Shown piece after piece: positions 22,671-29,904 of a stretch of 64,000 nt of DNA. Location of the stretch: positions 1 to 64,000 of IMG/VR virus record IMGVR_UViG_3300045115_000211. One strand, given 5' to 3'. The DNA is from a virus. Below the pieces are notes generated by a model. That model did no database searches and was not told the DNA's origin. It worked only from the letters and a program-made list of their open reading frames with translations. Within the stretch, counting starts at the first letter, position 1. The number at the start of each line of letters is the position of its first letter. Position numbers and translations under genes: made by a program.

Positions 22671-23432
22671 TCAGGACATCGAGATCATCCAACCGCCGGC
22701 GCCGAGCGACGCCGCATGCGGCAGCCCTGCGGCGGCGAGGCCCTCCTCGAACCTCTCGCGGTCGGACGGCGTCTGGCACATGGCGTCCCTGATCCTCGCC
22801 ACGTCGTGGGCGTGGCCGAGGCGGAAGCCGATCGCCACGAGGTGCCACGCCAGGCGCGTGTCGTTGACCTCGTAGGCCCCGTCGCGCCTGCGGATCGCCC
22901 TGATCCCCTCGCCGAAGCTCAGCGTCTCGGCCACCTCGGGGCCTATCCGCACCGGGAGGCGGAAGCGCAACTGGTGGTGCCATTTGTTCGTGCCCTCGGG
23001 CGACACCTCGAAGTTGGGGTCGCCGCCAGGGTCGACGCCCGCCAGGGACTGGTATCGTCTGGCGACCTGTATCTCCTCGTCGCTGGGGACCTGGGCGTGG
23101 AGGTTGGCGCACCCTGCGAGCAGGGCGACCGAGAATATCTCCTCGCTCCCCCTCGTGAGCGTCGGGCGCACGCCTTGCTCGCGGAGCCTCTCGTTCCTCA
23201 TCCGCCTGATGACCCTGCCCTGGTCCTCCATGTCGAGCCTTTGGGTCTCCCCGACGTGGTCGCCGCCGACGTACTCGACGTCCATCATCCCGCTGGTCGG
23301 GAGGATCGCCATGACCATGTACTCGCCCTTGTGGTTCGACTGCGTCTCCCCGGTGGCGAACGTGACGTCAGGAGTCCTCTTGCAGGTGTATTCGTCGGCG
23401 AAGTCCCCTTCGGCTATCCTGAGCATGCGCAT
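22671..23432 (-). CDS. Hypothetical protein, 253 aa
   Basis: Unrecognised. Start taken at the ATG giving MRMLRIAEG, preceded by AGGTGG and resembling the MRIVRI starts of two nearby proteins; an in-frame ATG seven codons upstream (23453) lacks a ribosome site. The sequence looks globular and mixed alpha/beta. There is one CANLHAQ segment but no obvious catalytic motif. It precedes the tRNA cluster on the same strand. Confidence 0.6.
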   Translation of the reverse strand: MRMLRIAEGDFADEYTCKRTPDVTFATGETQSNHKGEYMVMAILPTSGMMDVEYVGGDHVGETQRLDMEDQGRVIRRMRNERLREQGVRPTLTRGSEEIFSVALLAGCANLHAQVPSDEEIQVARRYQSLAGVDPGGDPNFEVSPEGTNKWHHQLRFRLPVRIGPEVAETLSFGEGIRAIRRRDGAYEVNDTRLAWHLVAIGFRLGHAHDVARIRDAMCQTPSDRERFEEGLAAAGLPHAASLGAGGWMISMS

Positions 23433-23470
23433 GCCACCTATTTCCTTGGCCATCGCCAGAGCCCCTGCCG

Positions 23471-23499
23471 TTGACTCCGCGGGCGTCTCGCGATACAAT
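23471..23499 (+). promoter_or_regulatory. Near-leaderless promoter TTGACT-N17-TACAAT
   Basis: TTGACT (23471-23476), 17 bases, TACAAT (23494-23499), seven bases, ATG 23507. Divergent to the 22671-23432 gene. Confidence 0.75.
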
Positions 23500-23506
23500 G
23501 CCGCCA

Positions 23507-23962
23507 ATGAAAGCCAAGAATGGCCATTACGATATGTCGGGCCTGAAGGTCGGCGACAAGTTCCTCGGATGCCCCGCGTGCCATTTCCGTCACGAGGCGG
23601 AGGCGGCGGCCAAGCCGGAATGCCCCGACTGCCGCGGGAGGATGAACGTCTGTCACGTCGAGCTGGTCGACGTCATGCGCCTCCGCGATCTCGTGGCGAT
23701 GAGGGACAGGCTGGTCGACGCGATGCGCGTGAACCATCCCGACGACACGATGACGGACGACTGGGCGAGTTCGGCCCGCTTGACGGTCGTCCGGCAGGCC
23801 GTCGCCCGCCGGAAGGCCAACATCGGCGTCGAGTCGAGGGACGGCCTGCTGTGGCGTGACGGCCGTTCCCTCGATTGCCTGGAGGCCGACAGGCTCGCCA
23901 TGGGGGATGGGTACTTCTGCGCCGAGCAACTCGTCAAGGCCATGGCGGAAGGCAGTCAATGA
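23507..23962 (+). CDS. Hypothetical zinc-ribbon protein, 151 aa
   Basis: CPAC near residue 23 and CPDC near residue 41 form a probable zinc ribbon near the N-terminus; a mainly helical C-terminal region of about 100 residues follows. No known family recognised. First gene of a coupled run (23507-25119) read from the near-leaderless promoter. Confidence 0.65.
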   Translation: MKAKNGHYDMSGLKVGDKFLGCPACHFRHEAEAAAKPECPDCRGRMNVCHVELVDVMRLRDLVAMRDRLVDAMRVNHPDDTMTDDWASSARLTVVRQAVARRKANIGVESRDGLLWRDGRSLDCLEADRLAMGDGYFCAEQLVKAMAEGSQ

Positions 23963-24198
23963 AGGCCATGATCGTCGCGATCCTGCCGTGGGTGATGTCC
24001 GCCGCGACCTGCCTGTCCCTCTGGATGGCCGGCAGCAAGGACAGGCGGGCGTGGCTCGCCCTGCTGGGCGTCCAGGTCCTGTGGTTCGTCTGGGTGCCCC
24101 TGTCCGGCAACTGGGGGCTGATGCCGGGCGTCGTGGCGTACACGGCCGTCGCCTTCCGCAACCACGTCAGGTGGAAGAGGGAGTCCCGCGATGCCTGA
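23959..24198 (+). CDS. Small membrane protein, 79 aa
   Basis: Two predicted membrane segments (about residues 4-23 and 32-50), with a possible third near 53-65, and a basic C-terminus. Start overlaps the preceding stop (ATGA); the end overlaps the next start by eight bases. Function unknown; small phage inner-membrane proteins of this type include superinfection-exclusion and lysis accessory proteins. Confidence 0.6.
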   Translation: MKAMIVAILPWVMSAATCLSLWMAGSKDRRAWLALLGVQVLWFVWVPLSGNWGLMPGVVAYTAVAFRNHVRWKRESRDA

Positions 24199-24487
24199 CG
24201 ACAGGTGTTCATTCTGCGACAGGACTGGCTGCGCCGGGATGCACTATCACCACGTCGTGCCGCGATGCAAGGGAGGCGAGGACACGGTCCCGACCTGCGG
24301 CTCGTGCGGGTCGTTCATCCACGGCACGTGGTCCCACAACGAGCTCCGCGACGTGTTCAACACGGTCGAGAAGATCAAGGCTGACGAGCGGTTCCGGAAG
24401 TACCTGCGCTGGATCCGCAAGCAGCCGCCGGAGACGAAGTTCAAGACCGACCGCAGGAACGGTCGGGCGGAAGGGAAGTACCGATGA
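24191..24487 (+). CDS. Small HNH-type protein, 98 aa
   Basis: CSFCDRTGC at the start, then HYHHVVPRCKGGEDTVPTCGSC and FIH: a compact HNH-like zinc fold (HH of the HNH near residues 20-21, the CxxC near 36-39, and a terminal H). GC-rich codons and the operon position suggest a resident phage gene, not a homing enzyme. Possible roles are nicking or a regulatory zinc protein. Confidence 0.65.
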   Translation: MPDDRCSFCDRTGCAGMHYHHVVPRCKGGEDTVPTCGSCGSFIHGTWSHNELRDVFNTVEKIKADERFRKYLRWIRKQPPETKFKTDRRNGRAEGKYR

Positions 24488-25119
24488 GGGTCGATCTTCA
24501 CTTCCACTTCCGCCGTCGCAAGGAAGACCGCCTGCCGCGCCTTGCCGCCATGCTCAAGGAGGCGGAGGCCGCCGGCATCGGCGGCATGGCCCTGCTCGAC
24601 CACGACTGGTTCCCCACGGACGAGGTCATGGCGTTCGCCCGGGAATCCGCCCCATCGATCACGTTCTGGCGGGCGTGCGAGCTCACGATCTTCGACGAGG
24701 CGCGCGGCCACAAGGACCACGTCGTGGTCGCGTCCGACGCCCCGCTGGATCTCGCCGTCTCCGGCGGGCTTTCCACGAAGGACATCGGTCTGCTCGTCAA
24801 GGCCCTTGAGGGCCGAAACGACGTCCTGACGATGCTCGCCCATCCGTTCCGCCGCCGTCACGCCCTGTCCTTCGATCTCCACCAGTTCCGGCCGACGCTC
24901 ATCGATGCGATCGGGAGGTCGGCGAACCAAGAGGCCCTGCGCTCGGTCACGCGCCTTGCGGCGGCATGGGGGATGGGTCTGGCGTGCGCGTCCGACTCGC
25001 ACAGGCGGGGGGACGTCGGAAGGCACTACATGGACTTCATTGGCGCCCCCAAGACGATCAGGGAGCTCGCGCTGGAGTGCTGCCTGTCGAGGTACAGGCT
25101 TGTCGCGGCGGGCAAGTAG
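24484..25119 (+). CDS. PHP-domain phosphoesterase
   Basis: 211 residues. DLHFHF at residues 4-9 (HxH), LLDHDWF near 38-44 (D-H), the RACELTIF Glu near 62, MLAHPFRR near 118 and CASDSHRRGD near 164 (DSH) follow the PHP metal-binding series. PHP enzymes hydrolyse phosphoesters (histidinol phosphate, nucleotides, DNA 3' ends). Substrate unknown. Start overlaps the HNH gene stop. Confidence 0.85.
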   Translation: MRVDLHFHFRRRKEDRLPRLAAMLKEAEAAGIGGMALLDHDWFPTDEVMAFARESAPSITFWRACELTIFDEARGHKDHVVVASDAPLDLAVSGGLSTKDIGLLVKALEGRNDVLTMLAHPFRRRHALSFDLHQFRPTLIDAIGRSANQEALRSVTRLAAAWGMGLACASDSHRRGDVGRHYMDFIGAPKTIRELALECCLSRYRLVAAGK

Positions 25120-25122
25120 GGC

Positions 25123-25151
25123 TTGACTCCGTGGCCGCAAGGATGTATCCT
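25123..25151 (+). promoter_or_regulatory. Leaderless promoter TTGACT-N17-TATCCT
   Basis: TTGACT (25123-25128), 17 bases, TATCCT (25146-25151), six bases, ATG 25158: one of the clearest leaderless arrangements in the window. Confidence 0.72.
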
Positions 25152-25157
25152 TTCCAC

Positions 25158-25364
25158 ATGAGCGAGCCTATCGAGCCTGATGCCGTCTTCGAAAAGAGGA
25201 GCGTGCCCTGCCGCATCATCAAGGGTTGGGAAGGCGCTGGGAGGACGGGGCAATACTTCGGGAGGTTCTTCTCGGGCGGGCAATGGTGGGCCGTCGTGAA
25301 GTGGGACGACGAGGACGATCCTGACCTGCACAAGACGTGCGGTCTGGACCTGTTCAGGATGTGA
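25158..25364 (+). CDS. Hypothetical protein, 68 aa
   Basis: Unrecognised small beta-rich protein (FEKRSVPCRIIKGWEG, WWAVVKWDDED). The pattern resembles small SH3-like or KOW-like barrels, but this is only an impression. Expressed from its own leaderless promoter. Confidence 0.6.
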   Translation: MSEPIEPDAVFEKRSVPCRIIKGWEGAGRTGQYFGRFFSGGQWWAVVKWDDEDDPDLHKTCGLDLFRM

Positions 25365-25366
25365 CG

Positions 25367-25510
25367 ATGAGGGCATACTCCATCGGCGTCGGAACCAAGG
25401 GCCTGTCGGGCAGGCGCAGGTCGAAGGACACGCCGCACCGCCGGCGTTGCCTGCGCGTGGACAGGAAGGCCGCACGGCGGGAGGCAGCGATCGAGGCGAG
25501 GGCGACATGA
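25367..25510 (+). CDS. Very basic 47-residue peptide
   Basis: ATG 25367 follows the previous stop directly and its TGA overlaps the next ATG (ATGA), which supports translation. About a third of residues are Arg or Lys (SGRRRSKD, HRRRCLRVDRKAARREA). Nucleic-acid binding is plausible; no family recognised. Confidence 0.5.
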   Translation: MRAYSIGVGTKGLSGRRRSKDTPHRRRCLRVDRKAARREAAIEARAT

Positions 25511-25887
25511 CGTTCTTGGGCTTCGTCTGCGCATGGCTGGTCGGATCCGTCCTCTGCTACGCGAAGCAGATGGGGACCTGCTCCGCCACGTTCTCGCACG
25601 GGTTCCGCAGGAACCTGTCGCGGTTCCCGTCGCTCTGGCGCGACTTCGACGCGCGATGGCTTGAGGTCAGGGGAAGGGCGCGCTCCTGCGCCAGGTTCAC
25701 GTTTTGGTTCTCCGTCATGACCTCGTGGATCGGCTTGCTCATCGACGTCTTGTGCAGGCCCACGTGCCTGGCGAACTGGGCGCTGTGGCACGACATGCCG
25801 AGCGAGGAGGAGGGGCGCAGGGCGGCGGGCGAGGCGCACAAGGCGTACTTGACGGGTCTCGGAATATCTCCACAAAAAGACTTCTAG
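25507..25887 (+). CDS. Hypothetical membrane-anchored protein, 126 aa
   Basis: An N-terminal hydrophobic helix (residues 2-17) and a second one near 65-83 (FTFWFSVMTSWIGLLIDVL) flank a basic, aromatic-rich segment. Unrecognised. The last ten codons are AT-richer, at the border of the following HE island. Confidence 0.55.
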   Translation: MTFLGFVCAWLVGSVLCYAKQMGTCSATFSHGFRRNLSRFPSLWRDFDARWLEVRGRARSCARFTFWFSVMTSWIGLLIDVLCRPTCLANWALWHDMPSEEEGRRAAGEAHKAYLTGLGISPQKDF

Positions 25888-25923
25888 GCAGGGTTGATAT
25901 GCGAAGTTGTCGAATGATATGCC

Positions 25924-26706
25924 ATGACAACGCATATTGCTCCGAAGCCATACATCCGCAATCCATCCAAAAGAGATGCCGCTCGCGACTCTCGCAAGAC
26001 CTATGTCCTTCGATGGGCGAAAAAGCTCAAGGCGATCACTGTTGCTGGTGGCAAATGCAGTCGCTGTGGAGATGACAGACCATTCGTTCTCAGTTTTCAT
26101 CATCGCGACTCGACCGCCAAAGAACGCAGCCTGTGCTCGTTGTTCGGCGCGCACGCCAGATGGGAAGTGGTAGAGGAGGAAATCAAAGGTTGCCACTTGC
26201 TATGCGAGAACTGTCACCGGGAAACGCACGCCGAATCGTCTCCCGAATGTGATCGTCAACGCCTGAACAAGGACGTGTGTCTTCAGTTTGTTGGGCGGTC
26301 AAGTTGCTCTAGGTGTGGGTACTCCAAGAGCAATTGGGCGTTGGAATTCCATCATGTTCGCGGCGCAAAGGACGCCAAGATCGCACGGCACATATGGGCC
26401 CATGCCTGGCGAAGCGTCGGTGACCTCCAAGCCAGCGTTGTTGCGGAGTTGGATAAGTGCGTGTTGCTCTGTTCCAACTGCCACAAGGATTTTCATTTCG
26501 ATCACGACAGGTATGCCTCGGCCAGTGACGAAATCCTGTCCAAGGCGCTAACGATGAGAACCAAGCCCAAGGTGGATGTCGAGCGAGTCATCCGTCTTGG
26601 CCAGTCCGGGATGACGACCAAGGATGTTGCGGTTGCGGTCGGATGCTCGTACTGCAGGGCGTACGAGATACTGAAGTCGAACAGCCTGCACAGAAGCAGC
26701 AGATAG
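25924..26706 (+). CDS. HNH homing endonuclease (tandem HNH modules)
   Basis: 260 residues. Two modules: CSRCGDD...LSFHHRD...CENCHRETH and CSRCGYS...LEFHHVRG...CSNCHKDFH, then a helix-turn-helix tail (MTTKDVAVAVGCSYCRAYEIL). Same architecture as the HE at 21392-22213 (tandem HNH then HTH), so the two are relatives. AT-rich island; the following gene is also AT-rich in its first half, suggesting co-conversion. Free-standing between a membrane-protein gene and an amidohydrolase gene. Confidence 0.88.
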   Translation: MTTHIAPKPYIRNPSKRDAARDSRKTYVLRWAKKLKAITVAGGKCSRCGDDRPFVLSFHHRDSTAKERSLCSLFGAHARWEVVEEEIKGCHLLCENCHRETHAESSPECDRQRLNKDVCLQFVGRSSCSRCGYSKSNWALEFHHVRGAKDAKIARHIWAHAWRSVGDLQASVVAELDKCVLLCSNCHKDFHFDHDRYASASDEILSKALTMRTKPKVDVERVIRLGQSGMTTKDVAVAVGCSYCRAYEILKSNSLHRSSR

Positions 26707-26709
26707 TCG

Positions 26710-26738
26710 TTGACAGCCCCCGCCCGCCGTGCTATCCT
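26710..26738 (+). promoter_or_regulatory. Promoter TTGACA-N17-TATCCT
   Basis: TTGACA (26710-26715), 17 bases, TATCCT (26733-26738), with a short leader carrying AGGAGA before ATG 26762. Confidence 0.7.
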
Positions 26739-26761
26739 CTTTATGAATACAGGAGATTGAC

Positions 26762-27655
26762 ATGCGCATAGCCATTGTCCAGACCAACCCAGTCCCTGGG
26801 GATTTCGACGGCAACTGTCGGCAAATCATTGACGGCATCCGCTCCGCTGGTGAAGCGGATTTGATTGTCGCTCCGGAACTTTCCATCCCCGGCTATCTCT
26901 GCCGAGACGCCATGTTGACGGAGGGGTTCGTCGACGCAAATCTTGCGGCCTTGGGGAAGTTGCTGGATGAGTCGAAGTGCTTTCCGTCGGTCACGATATT
27001 CGTCGGATACGCCGAAAGGAATGCGACCGGTTGTGGGAAGCCGCTTTTCAATTCCGCGGCGGTCGTCAGGAACGGGATGCGGATCGCCAACTATCGCAAG
27101 CATCTCCTGCCGTTCTACGACGTCTTCGATGAGGGCAGATACTTCGAGCCAGGTCGCGATCTGTGTGTGGTCGACATGTGTGGCGCGAAGTTCGGGGTTG
27201 TGATATGCGAGGACATTTGGATGGACAAAATGGTCAGCGAGTACCTTTACGATGACAACCCAGTCGAAGCCTACCGCCGCCTCGGCGTCTGCAACCTGAT
27301 CTCCCTGAACAGCAGCCCCTACGTCTTCGGCAAGCCGCACAGGCGCCAGCAGATGATCCGCGACGTGGCCAAGCTCGGCAAGCCCAGCAGGTCTGCGAGC
27401 CAGGCAGTCGAGCGATGGATAGACGCCCACCAGCCGGAGCATGCCGGCAAGATCGTCAACCACATCGTGACCAACGGTCACTACCTGCGGACGCTCCCGC
27501 ACGGCGCCCCAGTGTTCGACCTCGAAGGGCTGAGCGTGTGCGTGGCCGACTGCATGCCGCAGTCCAACCAAGTCGGCAACGGACTCCAGCCCATCTTCTG
27601 GCCCGACGGCTCGCTGACCTACTCGTGGGAGTGGCGCGGCGCCGTCCTGCTGTAG
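26762..27655 (+). CDS. Carbon-nitrogen hydrolase, NAD synthetase glutaminase-like; C-terminus divergent
   Basis: 297 residues. APELSIPGY (catalytic Glu near 43), YRKHLLP (Lys near 113) and GVVICEDIW (Cys near 148) are the nitrilase-family triad, with the wording closest to the glutaminase domain of glutamine-dependent NAD synthetase. After LNSSPYVFGKPHRRQQM (near 190) the sequence stops resembling that family, and the ATP-binding synthetase domain is absent. The first about 510 bases are AT-richer, the rest GC-rich, so the gene looks mosaic. It may supply ammonia to a separate synthetase or hydrolyse another amide; a damaged gene is also possible. Confidence 0.75.
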   Translation: MRIAIVQTNPVPGDFDGNCRQIIDGIRSAGEADLIVAPELSIPGYLCRDAMLTEGFVDANLAALGKLLDESKCFPSVTIFVGYAERNATGCGKPLFNSAAVVRNGMRIANYRKHLLPFYDVFDEGRYFEPGRDLCVVDMCGAKFGVVICEDIWMDKMVSEYLYDDNPVEAYRRLGVCNLISLNSSPYVFGKPHRRQQMIRDVAKLGKPSRSASQAVERWIDAHQPEHAGKIVNHIVTNGHYLRTLPHGAPVFDLEGLSVCVADCMPQSNQVGNGLQPIFWPDGSLTYSWEWRGAVLL

Positions 27656-27674
27656 AATGGGGCAGGAGGCAGAC

Positions 27675-27902
27675 ATGGCGAAGCGCAAGGAGTTCGCGGC
27701 GGCCTGCCGTTACGCCTACCCGAACAGGGGGGCGGAGAGCGTGGAGCAGGCGACGCTGGAGTGCGCCGAGAGATGCCGCAAGGCACTCGGAGACGACATG
27801 AAGGTCGATGGCGTCTCCGTGGTGGCGATGCCGGACCAGACCGCCCTGGTGACCGTCCTGGCTTCCATGACGAGGGAAGAGTCGGATCCGCAGGAGGAGT
27901 AG
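27675..27902 (+). CDS. Hypothetical protein, 75 aa
   Basis: Unrecognised, helical N-terminal half and a small beta C-terminal half. CAERC near residues 32-36 is a single cysteine pair. AGGAGG precedes ATG 27675, with TAGAAT about 20 bases upstream as a possible -10. Confidence 0.55.
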   Translation: MAKRKEFAAACRYAYPNRGAESVEQATLECAERCRKALGDDMKVDGVSVVAMPDQTALVTVLASMTREESDPQEE

Positions 27903-27903
27903 C

Positions 27904-28101
27904 GTGAGCGAGGACATGTCAATTGCCCTGTCGCGTCTCAAGGCGGTCCCGTGGCTGGTCATCCCCGGACTGTTGTGCGGGTTGCTTTGCGGCGGATGGT
28001 GGGGCGTCCTGTTCGTCCTGTCGGCCACCGGAGGGGCCATTGGAGTCGGCCTTCTGATCTCGATGCTGGTTCCCCCAAGCCACGGCGGGTTCGTCAGGTA
28101 G
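27904..28101 (+). CDS. Small membrane protein, 65 aa (GTG start)
   Basis: Two hydrophobic segments (about residues 16-31 and 34-56) with glycine-rich turns; likely an inner-membrane hairpin. GTG start one base after the preceding stop, with GGAGGAG upstream. Function unknown; holin-like size and topology, but no specific match. Confidence 0.55.
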   Translation: MSEDMSIALSRLKAVPWLVIPGLLCGLLCGGWWGVLFVLSATGGAIGVGLLISMLVPPSHGGFVR

Positions 28102-28105
28102 CGAA

Positions 28106-28336
28106 ATGGGAACGACCAGACACCCAGCGGACACCGACGGCATCCTCGACAGGTGCTCCGAATGCGGGGAGAGGGCAAGGTACACATCCAAAGACGACGG
28201 ATCGCTCCTCTGGGGAGTCGAGTGTTCCGAATGCGCCAACTGCATTGACTTCCACCAGTCTAGGGACAGGGCAATGATCGTCTGGAACCAGACCCAGAGG
28301 CGCAACCTAGCGAACAGAGCGGGGGGATGCGATTAG
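28106..28336 (+). CDS. Lar-like zinc-ribbon protein, 76 aa
   Basis: CSECGERARY near residue 17 and CSECANC near residue 40 form a zinc ribbon, followed by a terminal RAMIVWNQTQRRN, matching the Lar/phage zinc-ribbon layout (C4 plus A...WN). A second member of this type is at 7142-7381. Role unknown beyond the family association with restriction alleviation. Confidence 0.55.
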   Translation: MGTTRHPADTDGILDRCSECGERARYTSKDDGSLLWGVECSECANCIDFHQSRDRAMIVWNQTQRRNLANRAGGCD

Positions 28337-28345
28337 GAGGCCGAC

Positions 28346-28720
28346 GTGGACAAGACGAAGTGCGACAAGTGCAGGGAGGCGGAGGCGACCGTCTACTTCG
28401 CCGCGATCAGCGGCAAGGGGCGCGCGTCAAGGCACCGCTATTGCCCCAAGTGCGCCAAGGAGGAGCGCGTCAGGCTGCTCCCCAGCGTGATCCCGCAAGG
28501 ACAGCAGCCATCGTCCGTGCTCGACATGGTCAGGCAGGAGCTGGACAAGACCGCCTCGGGGGAGCCGACAGCGGCGGAGACGACCGAACAGGCCGTCAAG
28601 CGCCTGAACAGGGCCATGCAGGCCGCCATCGCCAAGGAGGACTACGAGAAGGCGGCCAAGATCAGGGACGAGATCGCCGCCATCCAGCCCCAGGGCGGGA
28701 CCAAGGACCAGACGAAGTGA
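28346..28720 (+). CDS. McsA-like protein: zinc knuckles plus UVR motif
   Basis: 124 residues from GTG 28346 (AGGAGG upstream). N-terminal CDKC and CPKC pairs (near 6-9 and 34-37) are followed by a flexible Gln/Ser/Thr linker and a C-terminal UVR motif (LNRAMQAAIAKEDYEKAAKIRDEI), the same order as McsA and as UvrB-UvrC interaction motifs. McsA activates the arginine kinase McsB and helps feed proteins to Clp protease. A ClpP homologue is encoded at 45498. A link between the two is inference. Confidence 0.7.
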   Translation: MDKTKCDKCREAEATVYFAAISGKGRASRHRYCPKCAKEERVRLLPSVIPQGQQPSSVLDMVRQELDKTASGEPTAAETTEQAVKRLNRAMQAAIAKEDYEKAAKIRDEIAAIQPQGGTKDQTK

Positions 28721-29013
28721 GCCCCGGCAGGATCTCAAGTTGGCTGCGATCGAAGCCTGGCGAGTCCGACCTGTTCGGCACGAACGTAAGGCTCACGTGG
28801 AGGAAATTCCTCGCCTTCGGCCTCCGCAGGAGGAGGTCAACGTGCAGGAAGACTGGTCATGAGATGAATCCGATCGACCTGGCGATCATCGCGATCAAGG
28901 CCGGAGCCCTGAACAGGGAGGCCCTGTGCGACTCGACCGCCGAGCGCCCCCGTTGCGGCAGGAGGCTGGTCTTCAGGTTCTCGGCGAAGGCTATCGGACC
29001 ATCCGCGCCCTGA
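28717..29013 (+). CDS. Doubtful small protein, up to 98 aa
   Basis: GTG 28717 overlaps the preceding stop (GTGA), as real starts often do here, but the composition is Arg/Ser-rich and not clearly protein-like. An internal ATG at 28864 gives a better hydrophobic helix (PIDLAIIAIKAGAL). It overlaps the convergent holin-like gene by 23 bases. Low confidence. Confidence 0.3.
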   Translation: MSPGRISSWLRSKPGESDLFGTNVRLTWRKFLAFGLRRRRSTCRKTGHEMNPIDLAIIAIKAGALNREALCDSTAERPRCGRRLVFRFSAKAIGPSAP

Positions 29014-29236
29014 CCGCCCTGTTGTGGGTCTCCGCCCGCGCCTTCGTGGCGGCCATCGTCGGGGCCTGCAGCACGAGGTTGACGATCGCGAGGATTCCCG
29101 CCTGCAGCTTCGGGTCGATGGCGACCCCGAAGTATTGCGTGGCGATCAGGCATCCGACCGTCACGACGTTCGTCCAGAGGGTCACGCTCTTGTACCACAC
29201 CGTCTTCGCCACCGGGATCGTGGTCTCTTCGCTCAT
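28991..29236 (-). CDS. Holin-like small membrane protein, 81 aa
   Basis: From ATG 29236: a short polar start, WYKSVTLWTNVVTVGCLIATQYFG, then a second hydrophobic helix (AGILAIVNLVLQ) and a basic tail. The K-S-x-T-x-W-x-N opening followed by AI-x-N-x-V-L-(R/Q) is common in phage holin-type proteins. It lies alone on the minus strand, divergent from 29352. Lysis role is tentative. Confidence 0.5.
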   Translation of the reverse strand: MSEETTIPVAKTVWYKSVTLWTNVVTVGCLIATQYFGVAIDPKLQAGILAIVNLVLQAPTMAATKARAETHNRAVRARMVR

Positions 29237-29302
29237 GGCTTCCTCCGCTTTCGCTTGTCCAGGACTGGTACTTCGCCGGCCACGCCCGTCTACCCTTCCT
29301 GG

Positions 29303-29331
29303 TTGACCGGGGGCGTCGGACATGCTACATT
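29303..29331 (+). promoter_or_regulatory. Promoter TTGACC-N17-TACATT
   Basis: TTGACC (29303-29308), 17 bases, TACATT (29326-29331), followed by AAGGAGG and ATG 29352. Confidence 0.6.
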
Positions 29332-29351
29332 ATACAGCGAAGGAGGCCAGA

Positions 29352-29654
29352 ATGGCGACTTACGTCATCAGGATGACGCACGGCGAGTTCCTGACGGCCG
29401 GGGAGGTGGTCAAGGAGACGCCGTCGGGCTACTCCGTCAAGGGGATCGAGGGCTGCCATTTCTCCCACGTCGGGGGGAGGTTCCCCAAGGACGAGGTCGT
29501 GTTCGTGTCGGACGACAAGGCGAAGGTCGTCCGCCTGATGGCCTTCTACCTCGTCCTGTGGAGGCAGCACGGCGCGGTGATCGACGCCGCGAACAAGGCG
29601 TACAGGGAGTCCCTCGCGGCGATCACGGGACGGGATCCTAGGTCGGGAGCGTGA
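29352..29654 (+). CDS. Hypothetical protein, 100 aa
   Basis: Unrecognised. Beta-rich first half (VIRMTHGEFL, YSVKGIEG) and a helical second half. A good AAGGAGG site precedes ATG 29352. Its 3' end overlaps a convergent 76-residue gene by 17 bases. Confidence 0.6.
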   Translation: MATYVIRMTHGEFLTAGEVVKETPSGYSVKGIEGCHFSHVGGRFPKDEVVFVSDDKAKVVRLMAFYLVLWRQHGAVIDAANKAYRESLAAITGRDPRSGA

Positions 29655-29868
29655 AGTTCCAGTCCGACGTGACCCCCGCCTCGTCGTCCGGGATGTCGTC
29701 GGGATCGCGCTTGTACAATGGCCTCGGGGGAGGCAGAGGCACCGTGCCCCAGTTCACGTCCGTTTCGTCAGGCATGAAGACGAGCGGCGTCGGCAGTGGA
29801 TCCTCCACGTCGAAGCGCCTTCCTGCGGCGATGACATCGTCCATCGGGTTGTCAATCGGTCCGTCCAT
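29638..29868 (-). CDS. Hypothetical acidic, proline-rich protein, 76 aa
   Basis: Starts MDGPIDNPMDD and is rich in Asp and Pro throughout (LPPPRP, DPDDIPDDEA), so probably disordered. Transcription would come from the minus-strand half of the palindromic -10 at 29887-29900, divergent from the second C5-methyltransferase. Confidence 0.45.
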   Translation of the reverse strand: MDGPIDNPMDDVIAAGRRFDVEDPLPTPLVFMPDETDVNWGTVPLPPPRPLYKRDPDDIPDDEAGVTSDWNFTLPT

Positions 29869-29886
29869 GCCATATACTTCCACGCC

Positions 29887-29900
29887 GCATTGTACAATGC
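29887..29900. promoter_or_regulatory. Palindromic divergent -10 (GCATTGTACAATGC)
   Basis: A perfect 14-base palindrome contains TACAAT on both strands. On the plus strand it lies six bases before ATG 29905 (leaderless methyltransferase); on the minus strand it lies about 20 bases before ATG 29868. RNA polymerase could open the same sequence in either direction, or the dyad could be an operator. Confidence 0.5.
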
Positions 29901-29904
29901 CAAC

